Below are positions 42,101 to 49,685 of a stretch of 58,321 nucleotides of DNA, in pieces. Position numbers and translations under genes: made by a program. This DNA comes from Fidelibacterota bacterium (GTDB lineage: Bacteria > Fidelibacterota > Marinisomatia > Marinisomatales > TCS55): the NCBI GenBank assembly GCA_014382015.1, contig JACNKN010000045.1, positions 1 through 58,321 on the forward strand, written 5' to 3'. How positions within the stretch are numbered: position 1 is the stretch's first letter; each line of letters starts with the position of its first letter. Below the pieces are notes generated by a model. That model worked only from the letters and a program-made list of their open reading frames with translations, was not told the DNA's origin and searched no databases.

Positions 42101-44599
42101 TTGCAATCCCGGTACAAATGCCCGTTTTGTTTTGTTCCCTGCTCGGTCTCGGCCAGAAAACATCATGGTGTATAGTGCATTTTCTACAACGGTAGGATTA
42201 TTAACCAATTCAACCTGTGAATGTTCACCACCACCTCTTTCTTCTTCAGTTAAAATAGCAATATAAGGCGCCAGTGTATCCTCGACTCCACCCAGCCATA
42301 TCCATTTAAATTGTCCTTCAAATAAATCTTCCGATAAAGAATAGGTCATGGCAGTAGTGTTTGAGATGGATCGGGGTAATGGATATTCAATCACCATTTC
42401 CGGTGGTGTATAATCGTAAAGGATGTTTGAAACAATGACTGTGTCCGCCAAATTACCCGCTCGGTCAGACCCAGTAAACAGGATTGAATAAATACCGCCG
42501 TCAATAAGTTTGGGCATATTTGATAGTTGGATACTATCATGAAGTCCCAATGCCATCTCAATGGGTGCCAAGTCTACTTTATGCGGTGAATCGGGATCTT
42601 TTACACCGCCGGTCCATTCCCAAATAATTTCACCTTTATGTAAATTTTCAGAGATATTATAGGATACAGATTCTTGGTTTAAAGCGGATCCGGAGTCTGG
42701 CAATATGTTTGAAAATTCAGGTGGAGTGGTATCAAATAATACATTGGTAACGATAACAGGTTCACTTTCGTTTCCCGCCAAATCTTGTCCTGTGAGTAAA
42801 ATCGAATAGACAGATCCATCCGTTAAAATTGGTTCATTTTCTAAATGAATGTGAATTTTTTCATCTGAGGATAATTCATCACCCAAAAGGGTAACGATAT
42901 GGGGAGATAAAGAATCAGCTGATCCTTCCATTTGAGTCCACAAAAAATCTCCTGCTAATAATATTTCGCTCGACGCATAGCTCACGGTTGGGTCTTTGAT
43001 AGCAGCTTCATTAAATGGGAATATCATGGTCAATACAGGTGGGGTAATGTCAAAATGGATTGAATCAATTGAAATTGTATCCGAAACATTTCCAGCCAAA
43101 TCCATGCCGACAATTGAATATGAGTATGTGCTGCCATCATTCAGTTGAAAATAAGCGGATAAATCCATAGAAGTATTTGATTGAACTGTATCAGAAAAGG
43201 CATGTGTATGAGGTGCATTTTCGTCAAGCACTCCTCCCTGCCATTCCGCCATAAGTGACCATGTTTGAATAGGCTCATTTGTATTCATACCCATATTTTG
43301 ATGATTAACCCATGCACCTGACAGTGGCTCAGAAATTGTCAAGACAGGTGGTGTAATATCATAAATCACATCTTGGCGAATGCCCGGAAGTGACAAGTTA
43401 CCTGCAATATCAAACGCATAAATCTCCGGATCATACATCACACCATCAACCAGGTCCGTTTGATGACTTGGCTTAAACCGATCCGTGGCTAAGCGTTCAT
43501 CCCGGGTTAAAATAATCGTATCAGAAGTAATATGTGCAAAATTGGAATCGGGTGCCCAAACGATATAGGCTGAATCTATGGGCTCCGTAGCGGAAAATGA
43601 CAATGCCACATCCTTAAGATACTTATCCATTTCTAATGTCATGATGGGCGGACTGATATCATAGGTAATATGGTGAATGGTCCGTTGGGTGGCCATATAC
43701 CCTTTTACGCCCTTACCATTAAAATGGATATCATATACAGCGCTGTCTTGTAGCGCACTGTCATTTTCAAGCATGATGGTATAATCACCTTTGAATATTT
43801 CTGAGAGGTCCACCCGACCACTGTCAATTTCTCCCGGAACCACCCAATTGATATATCCCCAACTCAAGTCTCCATCCAAATTATAGGCCACCGTACTGTG
43901 GTTTTGAATACTGGAATCCGGGGGACCTGTAAACCAGAAAACAGCTTCGGTTCCATCGGGGCTTAACTTTACATCCATTATAAGAACGCCATTTGAATCA
44001 TATTCAAACATGTGGGTGATATTGAGGTCGTCATAGAATGTATACAGAAATTTATGCATGGATTTATTATCGGGTCGGCGGAACCATTCATCTCGCGTCA
44101 CTCTTCCCAGGGAATCATAATCCAATCCTTTGCCGCCATACTCAAATGCATCCACATCATAAAACCGATAGTTATCCGGTTTATCCATTTCATTCAGATC
44201 AGATGTGGTAAAACGATCATTCCATTTTTTAACCGAATCAACACCAAATACCCATTCGATATATGATATAGACTGGGGCTCTCGTCCAAAAATAGTTTGG
44301 TAAAAAATATGTCCGGAATCATCCACCAAATCCTTTTGTCTGATGATTGTATTTGAATCGATGTAAGTATACTGTTCCTGGAATAAAACATCACCATTGC
44401 GGTTGATATTTGTTTTGAGTATCAGGCGATCTAACAGGTCATATTCAGCCCGTACATGGTTTTTATTGATGATCTCCGATTTGGGTACATCATGACCTGT
44501 GAGAAAATCATGATCAGTGAAAAAGTATTTAACCTGCCGCTCTCCAGCGGTCAGAAAGAGTAAGATGAAGGTCAGGATTGTGAGTTTTACGGTTTTCAC
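36113..44599 (-). CDS. Giant secreted protein with 23 Ig-like repeats, 2828 aa
   Basis: A signal peptide (L-T-I-L-T-F-I-L-L-F-L-T-A-G) precedes ~300 residues that include YwqK/RHS-like lines (D-L-L-D-R-L-I-L-K-T). Then 23 repeats of about 105 residues follow. Each starts Y-D-x-T-P-P-x-x-T and contains S-E-x-L at ~30, G-G-x-x-D-P-x-S-P-H at ~45, and G-x-D-x-A-G-N near the end. They resemble Ig-like (Big/HYR-type) domains. Repeats 5-6 and 7-8 are a recent duplication of a two-repeat unit of about 636 bp. The last ~120 residues form a separate domain (M-A-G-K-W-Y-Y-K-G-Q) that is not a T9SS signal. Likely an extracellular or cell-surface filament; its export route is unclear. Confidence 0.9.
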   Translation of the reverse strand: MKTVKLTILTFILLFLTAGERQVKYFFTDHDFLTGHDVPKSEIINKNHVRAEYDLLDRLILKTNINRNGDVLFQEQYTYIDSNTIIRQKDLVDDSGHIFYQTIFGREPQSISYIEWVFGVDSVKKWNDRFTTSDLNEMDKPDNYRFYDVDAFEYGGKGLDYDSLGRVTRDEWFRRPDNKSMHKFLYTFYDDLNITHMFEYDSNGVLIMDVKLSPDGTEAVFWFTGPPDSSIQNHSTVAYNLDGDLSWGYINWVVPGEIDSGRVDLSEIFKGDYTIMLENDSALQDSAVYDIHFNGKGVKGYMATQRTIHHITYDISPPIMTLEMDKYLKDVALSFSATEPIDSAYIVWAPDSNFAHITSDTIILTRDERLATDRFKPSHQTDLVDGVMYDPEIYAFDIAGNLSLPGIRQDVIYDITPPVLTISEPLSGAWVNHQNMGMNTNEPIQTWSLMAEWQGGVLDENAPHTHAFSDTVQSNTSMDLSAYFQLNDGSTYSYSIVGMDLAGNVSDTISIDSIHFDITPPVLTMIFPFNEAAIKDPTVSYASSEILLAGDFLWTQMEGSADSLSPHIVTLLGDELSSDEKIHIHLENEPILTDGSVYSILLTGQDLAGNESEPVIVTNVLFDTTPPEFSNILPDSGSALNQESVSYNISENLHKGEIIWEWTGGVKDPDSPHKVDLAPIEMALGLHDSIQLSNMPKLIDGGIYSILFTGSDRAGNLADTVIVSNILYDYTPPEMVIEYPLPRSISNTTAMTYSLSEDLFEGQFKWIWLGGVEDTLAPYIAILTEEERGGGEHSQVELVNNPTVVENALYTMMFSGRDRAGNKTKRAFVPGLQYDFTPPTLTWINPEDGDAINHKNIQFSNSELLESGTITWTWTDGKEDPDSSHIIELEGQELSGNEFGPGVTINEPPLVDGGIYTITYTGFDPAGNESNRIAIGNVLYDITQPEITINYPLPKSISRTSAVTYTLSEDLHEGKFKWIWLGGVKDTLAPYTAILTEEERKEGNHIEIELSNNPTVVENALYTMTIIGQDRAGNKTKRAFVPGLQYDFTPPELTIISPVDGDAINHHMVHFSNSELLKSGQMIWRRTGGSDDFESPHIIDLVNEELHGIEMGPLNITNSPHLVDGAVYSFLYVAHDPAGNQSDTVRVDNILYDITPPTFTFTFPESNVFTTETKLLFDVSEDIFEFNITWDGKGLGDETDPIAFNYFEVLNVGSYNSDALYLPELKDSFTYRISLNGVDRAGNAATPVSLTDVRIDLTPPEFTAFTPESVSFINHMTLGWTLSEDIASGKVVFQQTGIDTKLEAELVDLELIAGERLPLVLQNSVVLKDGVSYTISIHGIDFAGNVSEELKVENITYDISPPELIMAHPKTDSFVNFLDVVYASNEPLLSGRMIWINDREEKMIYELRSEDIHSGKHVLVDYGIQPEENMPYSIMIEGTDLAVNEAISSIITNVMFDVTPPTLTILSPLPNTPVNTSKLSISISEPIELGSIRWEVVKGNDPKTPHIKALNGEYLKGGEFIEFDFSTPPELVNNVTYKITIEGTDLAGNPSEPMIIDNILYDTTPPEFVNISPMDDQHIREPDITYTLTENLEGGKIYFDHVGGSSDPKTTHMITLAGSKKRKGTQGGKLPASFVKLVNGAIYNIRFVGIDAAGNMAPETIVKNIAFDNEVPTIIISEPTNNSYRNTKSITFSISEDLAEGTIALTQIAGKSDPNAPYTIIFDEDGRKEGDYENTIFPDLAWVDGATYTLTINGTDRAGNVAKESIIKNITYDVTPPVITLINIHNDSYINTTDLSYTLSENIEKSIMTFTQTDGSPDPRSPQVIELKGSELEVGDYLNRTLGNGPNLQNGSIYQIEFTGIDAAGNEALPVLISNVTFDNQPPEMSISRPLDTEQIKTTIISYMSNELLETATVIFEQTSGTIDVNSPHRIPLNGALLTEGVHSDYDLGITSQLADGGRYRVSVEAFDKAGNPAKITPINDVFFDVLPPDLSLSEPKSGSVVNLATITYSTSEDMGKGKMIFTRTGGAEDPTSPHENELTEGRLKQGDHYQESFDNDVQLKDGSIYSIEFSGEDLAGNVAVNVSVENITFDTSPPIIVISQPKANGFYNQLMLDYELNEKLTTGQIVLERRGGTVDPMSPHKIDLVDDQLNTGQQLGIQINTLTNLVSNTTYNIWIEGQDVAGNVGKSKEITGVTFDNIPPDISVTFPEEDSYINSTTLGLRTNEVLSEANIEWIWVDGNPDPVGTHESKMVGNQLQDGDYPEVNFDPPPSLTSSARYRVVYHGTDRAGNNATYELGTLFFDSEPPEISALFPTENGFTNVSEVSYELNEPLLMANLIWTPVDGSGPIAIDLTGIELEPGLFAKTTLANQSELTDGTVYNLSITAIDRSGNEAEISLSNHVTYDKSKPKFTQVFPSTSARVNSQLIKWTVNEELVSGQYTWIHMGGNADPAAPHTFELTPELLSGGPHDNSTLPDLELVTDAMYRITLQGTDKAGNTGKKFIMSIVYDDIPPELEIKYPESNTAVNHLDVAYGISEGLSSGKFIYTRVGGVPDPNSPVSFDLVGNELETIFESPTLPKNPPVLQDGSIYNIIFEGVDLAMNASSSNLIDSVKYDVTRPVITIHNPQAKSNLMGVEISIEISENLMDGKMVWTRTGGLKSRVTRQKIPLYNEYLTEGMHPHAKLPMDKTLSASVIYSLSVDARDFAKNQAEPVSVEGIEYIRSMAGKWYYKGQIIEVVWVFEPDESGIKGNFMQGLSLGTKISDQESGKFAFDFSKKPWVLTLEMDNPEKNRISLMEFLDNTHMRVVTGVKKPRTWQDGEVMEYEWRPE

Positions 44600-44666
44600 A
44601 AGCCTCTAATTTATGAGGGAAATTTCCCTATGGAAATGGGGGATTTTTAAAAGTCGCAATTTTGTT

Positions 44667-44710
44667 CGACAAGCATCTTGCTTGTCGTGGACAATCAGAG
44701 ATGATTGTCC
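44667..44710. repeat. Pair of adjacent short-loop palindromes
   Basis: CGACAAGCA-TCT-TGCTTGTCG (44667-44687) and GGACAATCA-GAGA-TGATTGTCC (44689-44710) each have a perfect nine-pair stem. They stand side by side in the 160-bp gap between the CNNM-like gene and the 2828-aa gene. The first matches 31868-31887. Confidence 0.8.
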
Positions 44711-44759
44711 TACTTTTTCATCGTTGCAATCCTGTTTATGGATTCATAGAATTAAGAAA

Positions 44760-45806
44760 TTAATCCCCATTTTCTTCGGCACGGCGTTTTTGGCGTAATT
44801 GATCTTTCGCTAATTCCCGCATATCCGCCACTTCATCTGATTCATCCATTATTTCAACCCCAAGAAGTGTCTCGATACAATCTTCCATGGTGACGATACC
44901 GGTGGTTCCACCGAACTCATCTTTAACGATAAAAATGTGAGATCGCGTTTTTGTAAATTTATTTAAAACCGATTCTACTGTTTGTTTCTCAAATACTGTA
45001 TCCACCGGTTCAACGATATCAGCCATGGTCTTATCAAAATAATCATCTGCCATTGTTTCCAGAAGTGTATCCTTATAAACGATTCCTATAATATTATCGA
45101 TATTATCTGTGTAAATGGGAATGCGTGAGAAATTAAGATCTTCATGCTCGTCCATGACTTTCCCAACGGTGTCGTTGTCCTGAAGGGCAAAAATTACCGA
45201 TCGAGGTGTTAAGATATCTTCTATAGGAATTTTTTTCAGTTTAAATAAATTTTCAATAATGTCCGATTCATGTTCATCGATCGAGCCTTCATCTTCACCC
45301 ATTTCTGCCATGGCGGTAATTTCTTCTCTACTGACTTTTTTCATTTCGTCAATATCGGGAGTCAACTTGGCGGATAAAGCTTCACTTAACCAAACAAATG
45401 GGAATGTGAACGTCATGAGAATTCGAATAAAATATGCAGATGGACTGGCTAATCGTCTCCAATAGGTGGCACCAATGGTTTTGGGTATAATTTCAGAAAA
45501 TACAAGAATACAAAATGTGAGGATTCCAGATGCAATGGCTACAGATCCTGAACCAAATACGACCATGGCTTGTGCGCCGACCCCTGCAGCCCCAACTGTA
45601 TTGGCTATTGTATTCAATGTGAGGATGGCCGCCAAAGGACGATTAATATCATCCTTAAGATGTTGAAGCAACTTACCGCTACGGTGATTCGTTTTTACGA
45701 GTGTTCCTATATGGGAATGGGTGACAGAAAGAATAACCGATTCCAGTGTGGAACAGATAAATGATACGCCGAGGGCAAGAAGGAAATAACCGATTAGTGT
45801 AGACAT
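44760..45806 (-). CDS. CNNM/HlyC-CorC family membrane protein, 348 aa
   Basis: The N-terminal DUF21 transmembrane domain (~1-165) has about four helices and L-N-T-I-A-N-T-V-G-A-A. A tandem CBS pair follows (~195-320; I-L-T-P-R-S-V-I-F-A, S-R-I-P-I-Y-T-D, I-V-K-D-E-F-G-G-T-T-G-I-V). The C-terminal CorC_HlyC domain of longer relatives is missing. The protein ends in a charged tail, as do many CNNM-like proteins. Members are implicated in magnesium or other divalent ion transport, and nucleotide binding to the CBS pair regulates them. Transport direction here is not known. Confidence 0.92.
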   Translation of the reverse strand: MSTLIGYFLLALGVSFICSTLESVILSVTHSHIGTLVKTNHRSGKLLQHLKDDINRPLAAILTLNTIANTVGAAGVGAQAMVVFGSGSVAIASGILTFCILVFSEIIPKTIGATYWRRLASPSAYFIRILMTFTFPFVWLSEALSAKLTPDIDEMKKVSREEITAMAEMGEDEGSIDEHESDIIENLFKLKKIPIEDILTPRSVIFALQDNDTVGKVMDEHEDLNFSRIPIYTDNIDNIIGIVYKDTLLETMADDYFDKTMADIVEPVDTVFEKQTVESVLNKFTKTRSHIFIVKDEFGGTTGIVTMEDCIETLLGVEIMDESDEVADMRELAKDQLRQKRRAEENGD

Positions 45807-45820
45807 TGTATGCCCGAAAT

Positions 45821-46552
45821 TTACACAGATATTAGGGAGGACATTTCAGCTTTTTCGCTGCGATGTACTACAAACCACATGGGCATATAAATAAGTCCCA
45901 TGATTAGAATTCCCGCCAATTGAATCACAATAAGGTAATAAGGCCATTCACCGATGAGAAAAGGACTGTCTCCTCCCGGTTTATTGCAAAGAAACCAATA
46001 ATTGGCGCCGTTACCGATTATTGTATTTATATACCCCATCATAAAAATAATACCATTGGTTACCAATAATACATTCAATAAGGATCCTTTTCGACATCTC
46101 ATACCTTCAACCCATATAAGCCATAAAACATTCAATATAATGAGCCCATGAGAAAGGAAATTCCAAAATATCGATATATCTCCATAGGGAAATCGTCCAG
46201 GATCCGGCGTAATAATAGATTGAAATGCACCGGCTAATCCCCAAAAATAGGCTAATTCGAAGGCAGTCTGGTTCTTCTTCCATAGTGCATAAGCCGAAAT
46301 AAAAAGGCCAAGCCCACACATGTGGAGTGATAAATCGTCTCCAAAGGAAAAATCATTGATGTAAATTTGGTAAAAATCAAAAAGAAATTCCTGGAAAATG
46401 GTGAATACAGCCAGGAAAAGAGCAACCCCAATTCGTTGAGAAGGACTCAGATAATTTTTCCCAATAAATGGGAGTGCGAGCCAAATGGCCAAACAGACGC
46501 CCATATAGATCATATGCTCAGTGCCAAAGGTGGGGAAATCAGTGGGGGACAT
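45821..46552 (-). CDS. TIGR02206-type (YwaF-like) integral membrane protein, 243 aa
   Basis: About six to seven hydrophobic helices are visible. The family-typical motifs are F-G-T-E-H near the start, L-S-L-H-M-C-G-L-G in the third helix region, D-P-G-R-F-P-Y and F-W-N-F-L-S-H-G-L-I. Function of the family is unknown. It sits 14 bases upstream of the CNNM-like gene and just after the methyltransferase, a likely shared transcript. Confidence 0.86.
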   Translation of the reverse strand: MSPTDFPTFGTEHMIYMGVCLAIWLALPFIGKNYLSPSQRIGVALFLAVFTIFQEFLFDFYQIYINDFSFGDDLSLHMCGLGLFISAYALWKKNQTAFELAYFWGLAGAFQSIITPDPGRFPYGDISIFWNFLSHGLIILNVLWLIWVEGMRCRKGSLLNVLLVTNGIIFMMGYINTIIGNGANYWFLCNKPGGDSPFLIGEWPYYLIVIQLAGILIMGLIYMPMWFVVHRSEKAEMSSLISV

Positions 46553-46575
46553 AGATCGTGTAGTGCTTCAGTGTT

Positions 46576-47394
46576 TTATAAGGTGACTTTTTGAAATGTT
46601 CGCGCCAAATATATGGCATTCCCCTCTTGAAATGCATTGTAGATCTGCGAATCTTTTACACCGGCAAAATCCATAAAAGCTGATTGGATTGCCTTGGGTA
46701 CATTTTCAGCAATCATAGCCATTTTTCTTTCATGAATATTATCCAATGCCTGAATTACTTCTGTCGTAATCGATTCGTTATGGATGGGCGTAAGATTAGG
46801 GATATTGAATGCCAATTTTGTTTCAGCTAACATGTCTCTTTCCCGTAAAGCCACCCAACTGAAATAACCACCAGGTTTGAGGACCCTGGCCACTTCCTTT
46901 ACAAATGCACCCATGTTACCATAACAATGGGACGATTCCACATTAATCACTGCATCAAAGGTATTATCCTCAAATGGGAGTGATTCTGCATCTCCTTGGA
47001 TAAATTGAAGGTTCGGTACATTTTTATGCAGTTGCCGTGACAATTCTATGGCAGATTGTGAATAATCCAGCCCGGTCATTTCTGACGGGTGATGATATCT
47101 CGTCACAAAGGATGCGCCTCCTCCCCGTCCCGAGCCCACTTCCAAAACAGATAATCCTTCCATAGGAGTTTGAGATGCGGCATAATCATAGAGTTGTATA
47201 AAGAGACGATCTTGTTCATCTTCTGGAGATAATTCAAGTTTAGGCGAACCATTCAGGGGTGTAAACCCATAGTTCATAAAAGACCACCCCGTGTCACGGC
47301 CGCGGTGGGCCAACCGTTGGTACCACCACTTCCATGTGGCCCGCTTGATGGCAGGAGAAAAGTTCAGTAGTGAGACAAAAAATTTTGCGAGCAT
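46576..47394 (-). CDS. Class I SAM-dependent methyltransferase, 272 aa
   Basis: Rossmann-type methyltransferase with motif I V-L-E-V-G-S-G-R-G-G-G at ~82-92. The acidic residue is in M-T-G-L-D-Y-S-Q-S-A, followed by Q-G-D-A-E-S-L-P-F and V-L-K-P-G-G-Y-F. The closest general resemblance is to small-molecule methyltransferases of the phthiotriol/sterol type, which is not enough to name a substrate. Length is normal. It ends 23 bases before the membrane protein gene. Downstream of the TPR gene and its remnant. Confidence 0.88.
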   Translation of the reverse strand: MLAKFFVSLLNFSPAIKRATWKWWYQRLAHRGRDTGWSFMNYGFTPLNGSPKLELSPEDEQDRLFIQLYDYAASQTPMEGLSVLEVGSGRGGGASFVTRYHHPSEMTGLDYSQSAIELSRQLHKNVPNLQFIQGDAESLPFEDNTFDAVINVESSHCYGNMGAFVKEVARVLKPGGYFSWVALRERDMLAETKLAFNIPNLTPIHNESITTEVIQALDNIHERKMAMIAENVPKAIQSAFMDFAGVKDSQIYNAFQEGNAIYLARTFQKVTL

Positions 47395-47407
47395 CGTGTT
47401 TTTGAAT

Positions 47408-47497
47408 TCACCGTGTCAATCGATCAATCAAAATGGCGGTTCGGGTTGTTGTTTTTGGGAACAAGGTTAAGTCAAGTTACTCATTTTCAGAATGACA
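47408..47497 (-). pseudogene. Remnant of a duplicated M20 peptidase gene (C-terminal ~30 codons)
   Basis: On minus this reads F-C-H-S-E-N-E-stop-L-D-L-T-L-F-P-K-T-T-T-R-T-A-I-L-I-D-R-L-T-R-stop. The intact M20 peptidase at 49686-50966 ends H-S-E-D-E-G-L-D-L-T-S-F-P-K and then T-T-T-R-T-A-I-L-I-Y-R-L-T-R. The in-frame TAA and lack of any further homology upstream show it is a decayed fragment. It lies between the TPR protein gene and the methyltransferase. Confidence 0.88.
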
Positions 47498-47522
47498 AAA
47501 GTTGTTGTTTTGAAGGAATCCA

Positions 47523-49544
47523 TCAAGACGCCCACCCTAATTCTTTCAAGCGTTTTTTCGCATCAATTATTTCAGGTAAATCTTCATCAGCTTCGGACCA
47601 TACTTTTAAAAATTCTTTATAGCTTTCCCGGGCGTTGCGTTCATCGCCCAACCCTTCGTATGCAAGCCCTTTTAAGTAATCTTTTTTGGGCCAATACATG
47701 TCCAAAACATATGATCCTATAATTTGAGTATTTGCTGATCGAAATCGAAATGTTTCCCCAAGTGCATTATGGTATTCTCCCAATTCTAAAAATGATTTTG
47801 CCCGCCAATAGTAAAACACATCAGACATCACCCTTCTTCTTGAAAGGTTTGCAATGGCAAAATTGGTATTATCCAATAATTCAAAACCCTGAATTACTTC
47901 TCGGTAGTTGCCTTTTTTATATTGTTTAATGAGTCTTAAATATTCTATATGGTGGGTGCGATCTGCAAACCGTACTTTTTCAAACTTTTGGAGGACATCA
48001 TCTAAATCGCTCAACCGATTCATTGCAATTAACGAAAGACCCAATGCTTGGTAATATTCTAACAATCGATTATCGGATTTATATTTATCATAATGGGATA
48101 AAATATAATCATAGGCCGCTTGAAATTGACCATCAATCATAAGGCCATCATGTTTTAGCGTATGAAACATTACAACATTTGGATGGTCAATTAATGCTTC
48201 ATCTACCATCTGTAGTGCTGTTCTAATCTGCCCCATCCTCATATATAATTCTATTTTAAACCATTTGGATGGCGTCAAATTGGGATCTCGTATTAATGCT
48301 TTATCATACCACGGAAATGCCTTTTTAAAATCCCCATATTTATACACATATACATCTGCTATTTCATCGTGTGCATGGGCATGACTGGGGTTTAGAAAAA
48401 TGGCTTGTTTAAAACTGGCAAATGCCAAATCAAATTTATCAATTGCATTATAGTAAAAACCCAAAGCAAAATGGGCCTCAGCTTCTTTAGGGCCTAATGC
48501 GACTGCTTTTTCTGCATTTTCCTTTGCTTCTATTAATGCCATGGCAGCCAGTTCCGTATCCATATATCGAAAATGAAATTGTGTCATTCTTACCCGAGAT
48601 ATCCCTGCATAAGGCAGTGCATAATCAGGATCAATCTTTATAGCTTCTTTGTAATACTTAATCGCTTGGGGAATTTTTGCCAATTGATACGTGTAAGCCA
48701 AAGATCTGGCTTTCATATAATAATCATATGCCTCTACCGATTCAGTTTGGGTAGTTGTAATCATCTTGACTTCTTCATCAGATAATTCAATCCGGAGTGC
48801 ATTTGCTATAGCTGTGGCAACTTCATCCTGGACTGCAAAAATATCTTCAATATCCCGGTCGTATTTTTCCGCCCATAAGTGTTGATCATTTTGGGCATTG
48901 ATTAACTGTCCTGTAATTCGAACACGATTTCCCACGCGGCGGATACTTCCTTCAAGAATATTGGCCACACCCAATTCCGCACCAATCTCTTTCAGCGTCT
49001 TATTCGATCCTTTATATTTCATAATTGTGGTACGAGAAATGACCAACAGATCTTTGATCTTGGATAATTCCGTGAGAATGTCTTCGGTCATGCCGTCGGC
49101 AAAATATTCATCATCACCCGATTGGCCCAGATTTTCAAAAGGCAGGACCGCAATGGACTTTTCATGAATCGGTTCCGTTTCAGCGGATGTGCCACCACCC
49201 ATTCTCCCAATCAGAACGCCAGCCGTAATACCGATAACTAAAAACCAGTTCCGCTTCTTTTTATAAAATGGCTTCACCTCTCCAGTAGCAGAAGCGGTAT
49301 CGGTATCAACCACATCTGTTTTAATAAAACCTTGAGGTGTTTTGTCGAATACCCAACTCAAGATGACGGCGATTGGGAAACCCAAGAGAACCACAATGAC
49401 GATGAATTGCTGCGTCCATTGGGGGAAGTTGAACATGGGAAAAAGAATTTCCACCAATTGCATGATGATAAATGCCACCACAGCATAAGACGTTGCCACA
49501 CGAAAAACTTTTCGTCGTTTTAGTTCGTCGAAGAAATTAGACAT
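47523..49544 (-). CDS. Membrane-anchored TolB-like/TPR protein, 673 aa
   Basis: I use the ATG at 49542-49544 (M-S-N-F-F-D-E-L-K-R-R-K-V-F) because GGAGGG stands six bases before it; the open frame extends ten codons further. R-R-K-V-F-R-V-A-T-S-Y-A-V-V-A-F with two to three hydrophobic segments (residues ~15-130) anchors it in the inner membrane. A TolB-like domain follows (~135-255; I-A-V-L-P-F-E-N-L, F-A-D-G-M-T-E-D-I-L-T-E-L, G-S-I-R-R-V-G-N-R-V-R-I). The last ~400 residues are TPR repeats. This architecture is common in adenylate-cyclase-associated and CadC-like proteins, but no DNA-binding or cyclase domain is present. Role probably scaffolding or signalling. Confidence 0.88.
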   Translation of the reverse strand: MSNFFDELKRRKVFRVATSYAVVAFIIMQLVEILFPMFNFPQWTQQFIVIVVLLGFPIAVILSWVFDKTPQGFIKTDVVDTDTASATGEVKPFYKKKRNWFLVIGITAGVLIGRMGGGTSAETEPIHEKSIAVLPFENLGQSGDDEYFADGMTEDILTELSKIKDLLVISRTTIMKYKGSNKTLKEIGAELGVANILEGSIRRVGNRVRITGQLINAQNDQHLWAEKYDRDIEDIFAVQDEVATAIANALRIELSDEEVKMITTTQTESVEAYDYYMKARSLAYTYQLAKIPQAIKYYKEAIKIDPDYALPYAGISRVRMTQFHFRYMDTELAAMALIEAKENAEKAVALGPKEAEAHFALGFYYNAIDKFDLAFASFKQAIFLNPSHAHAHDEIADVYVYKYGDFKKAFPWYDKALIRDPNLTPSKWFKIELYMRMGQIRTALQMVDEALIDHPNVVMFHTLKHDGLMIDGQFQAAYDYILSHYDKYKSDNRLLEYYQALGLSLIAMNRLSDLDDVLQKFEKVRFADRTHHIEYLRLIKQYKKGNYREVIQGFELLDNTNFAIANLSRRRVMSDVFYYWRAKSFLELGEYHNALGETFRFRSANTQIIGSYVLDMYWPKKDYLKGLAYEGLGDERNARESYKEFLKVWSEADEDLPEIIDAKKRLKELGWAS

Positions 49545-49685
49545 ATGGGTCCCTCCTGAATGCCTTGGGTACAAATCTATTAAAATTGGTTGCGGGTGAA
49601 TTTAATAGATAATAGTGTAAGATGGTAGTTTGAACCTCACCTCAGTTTATATGCCTATGTTTGGTTCTAATTGGGATGCGTTAAA

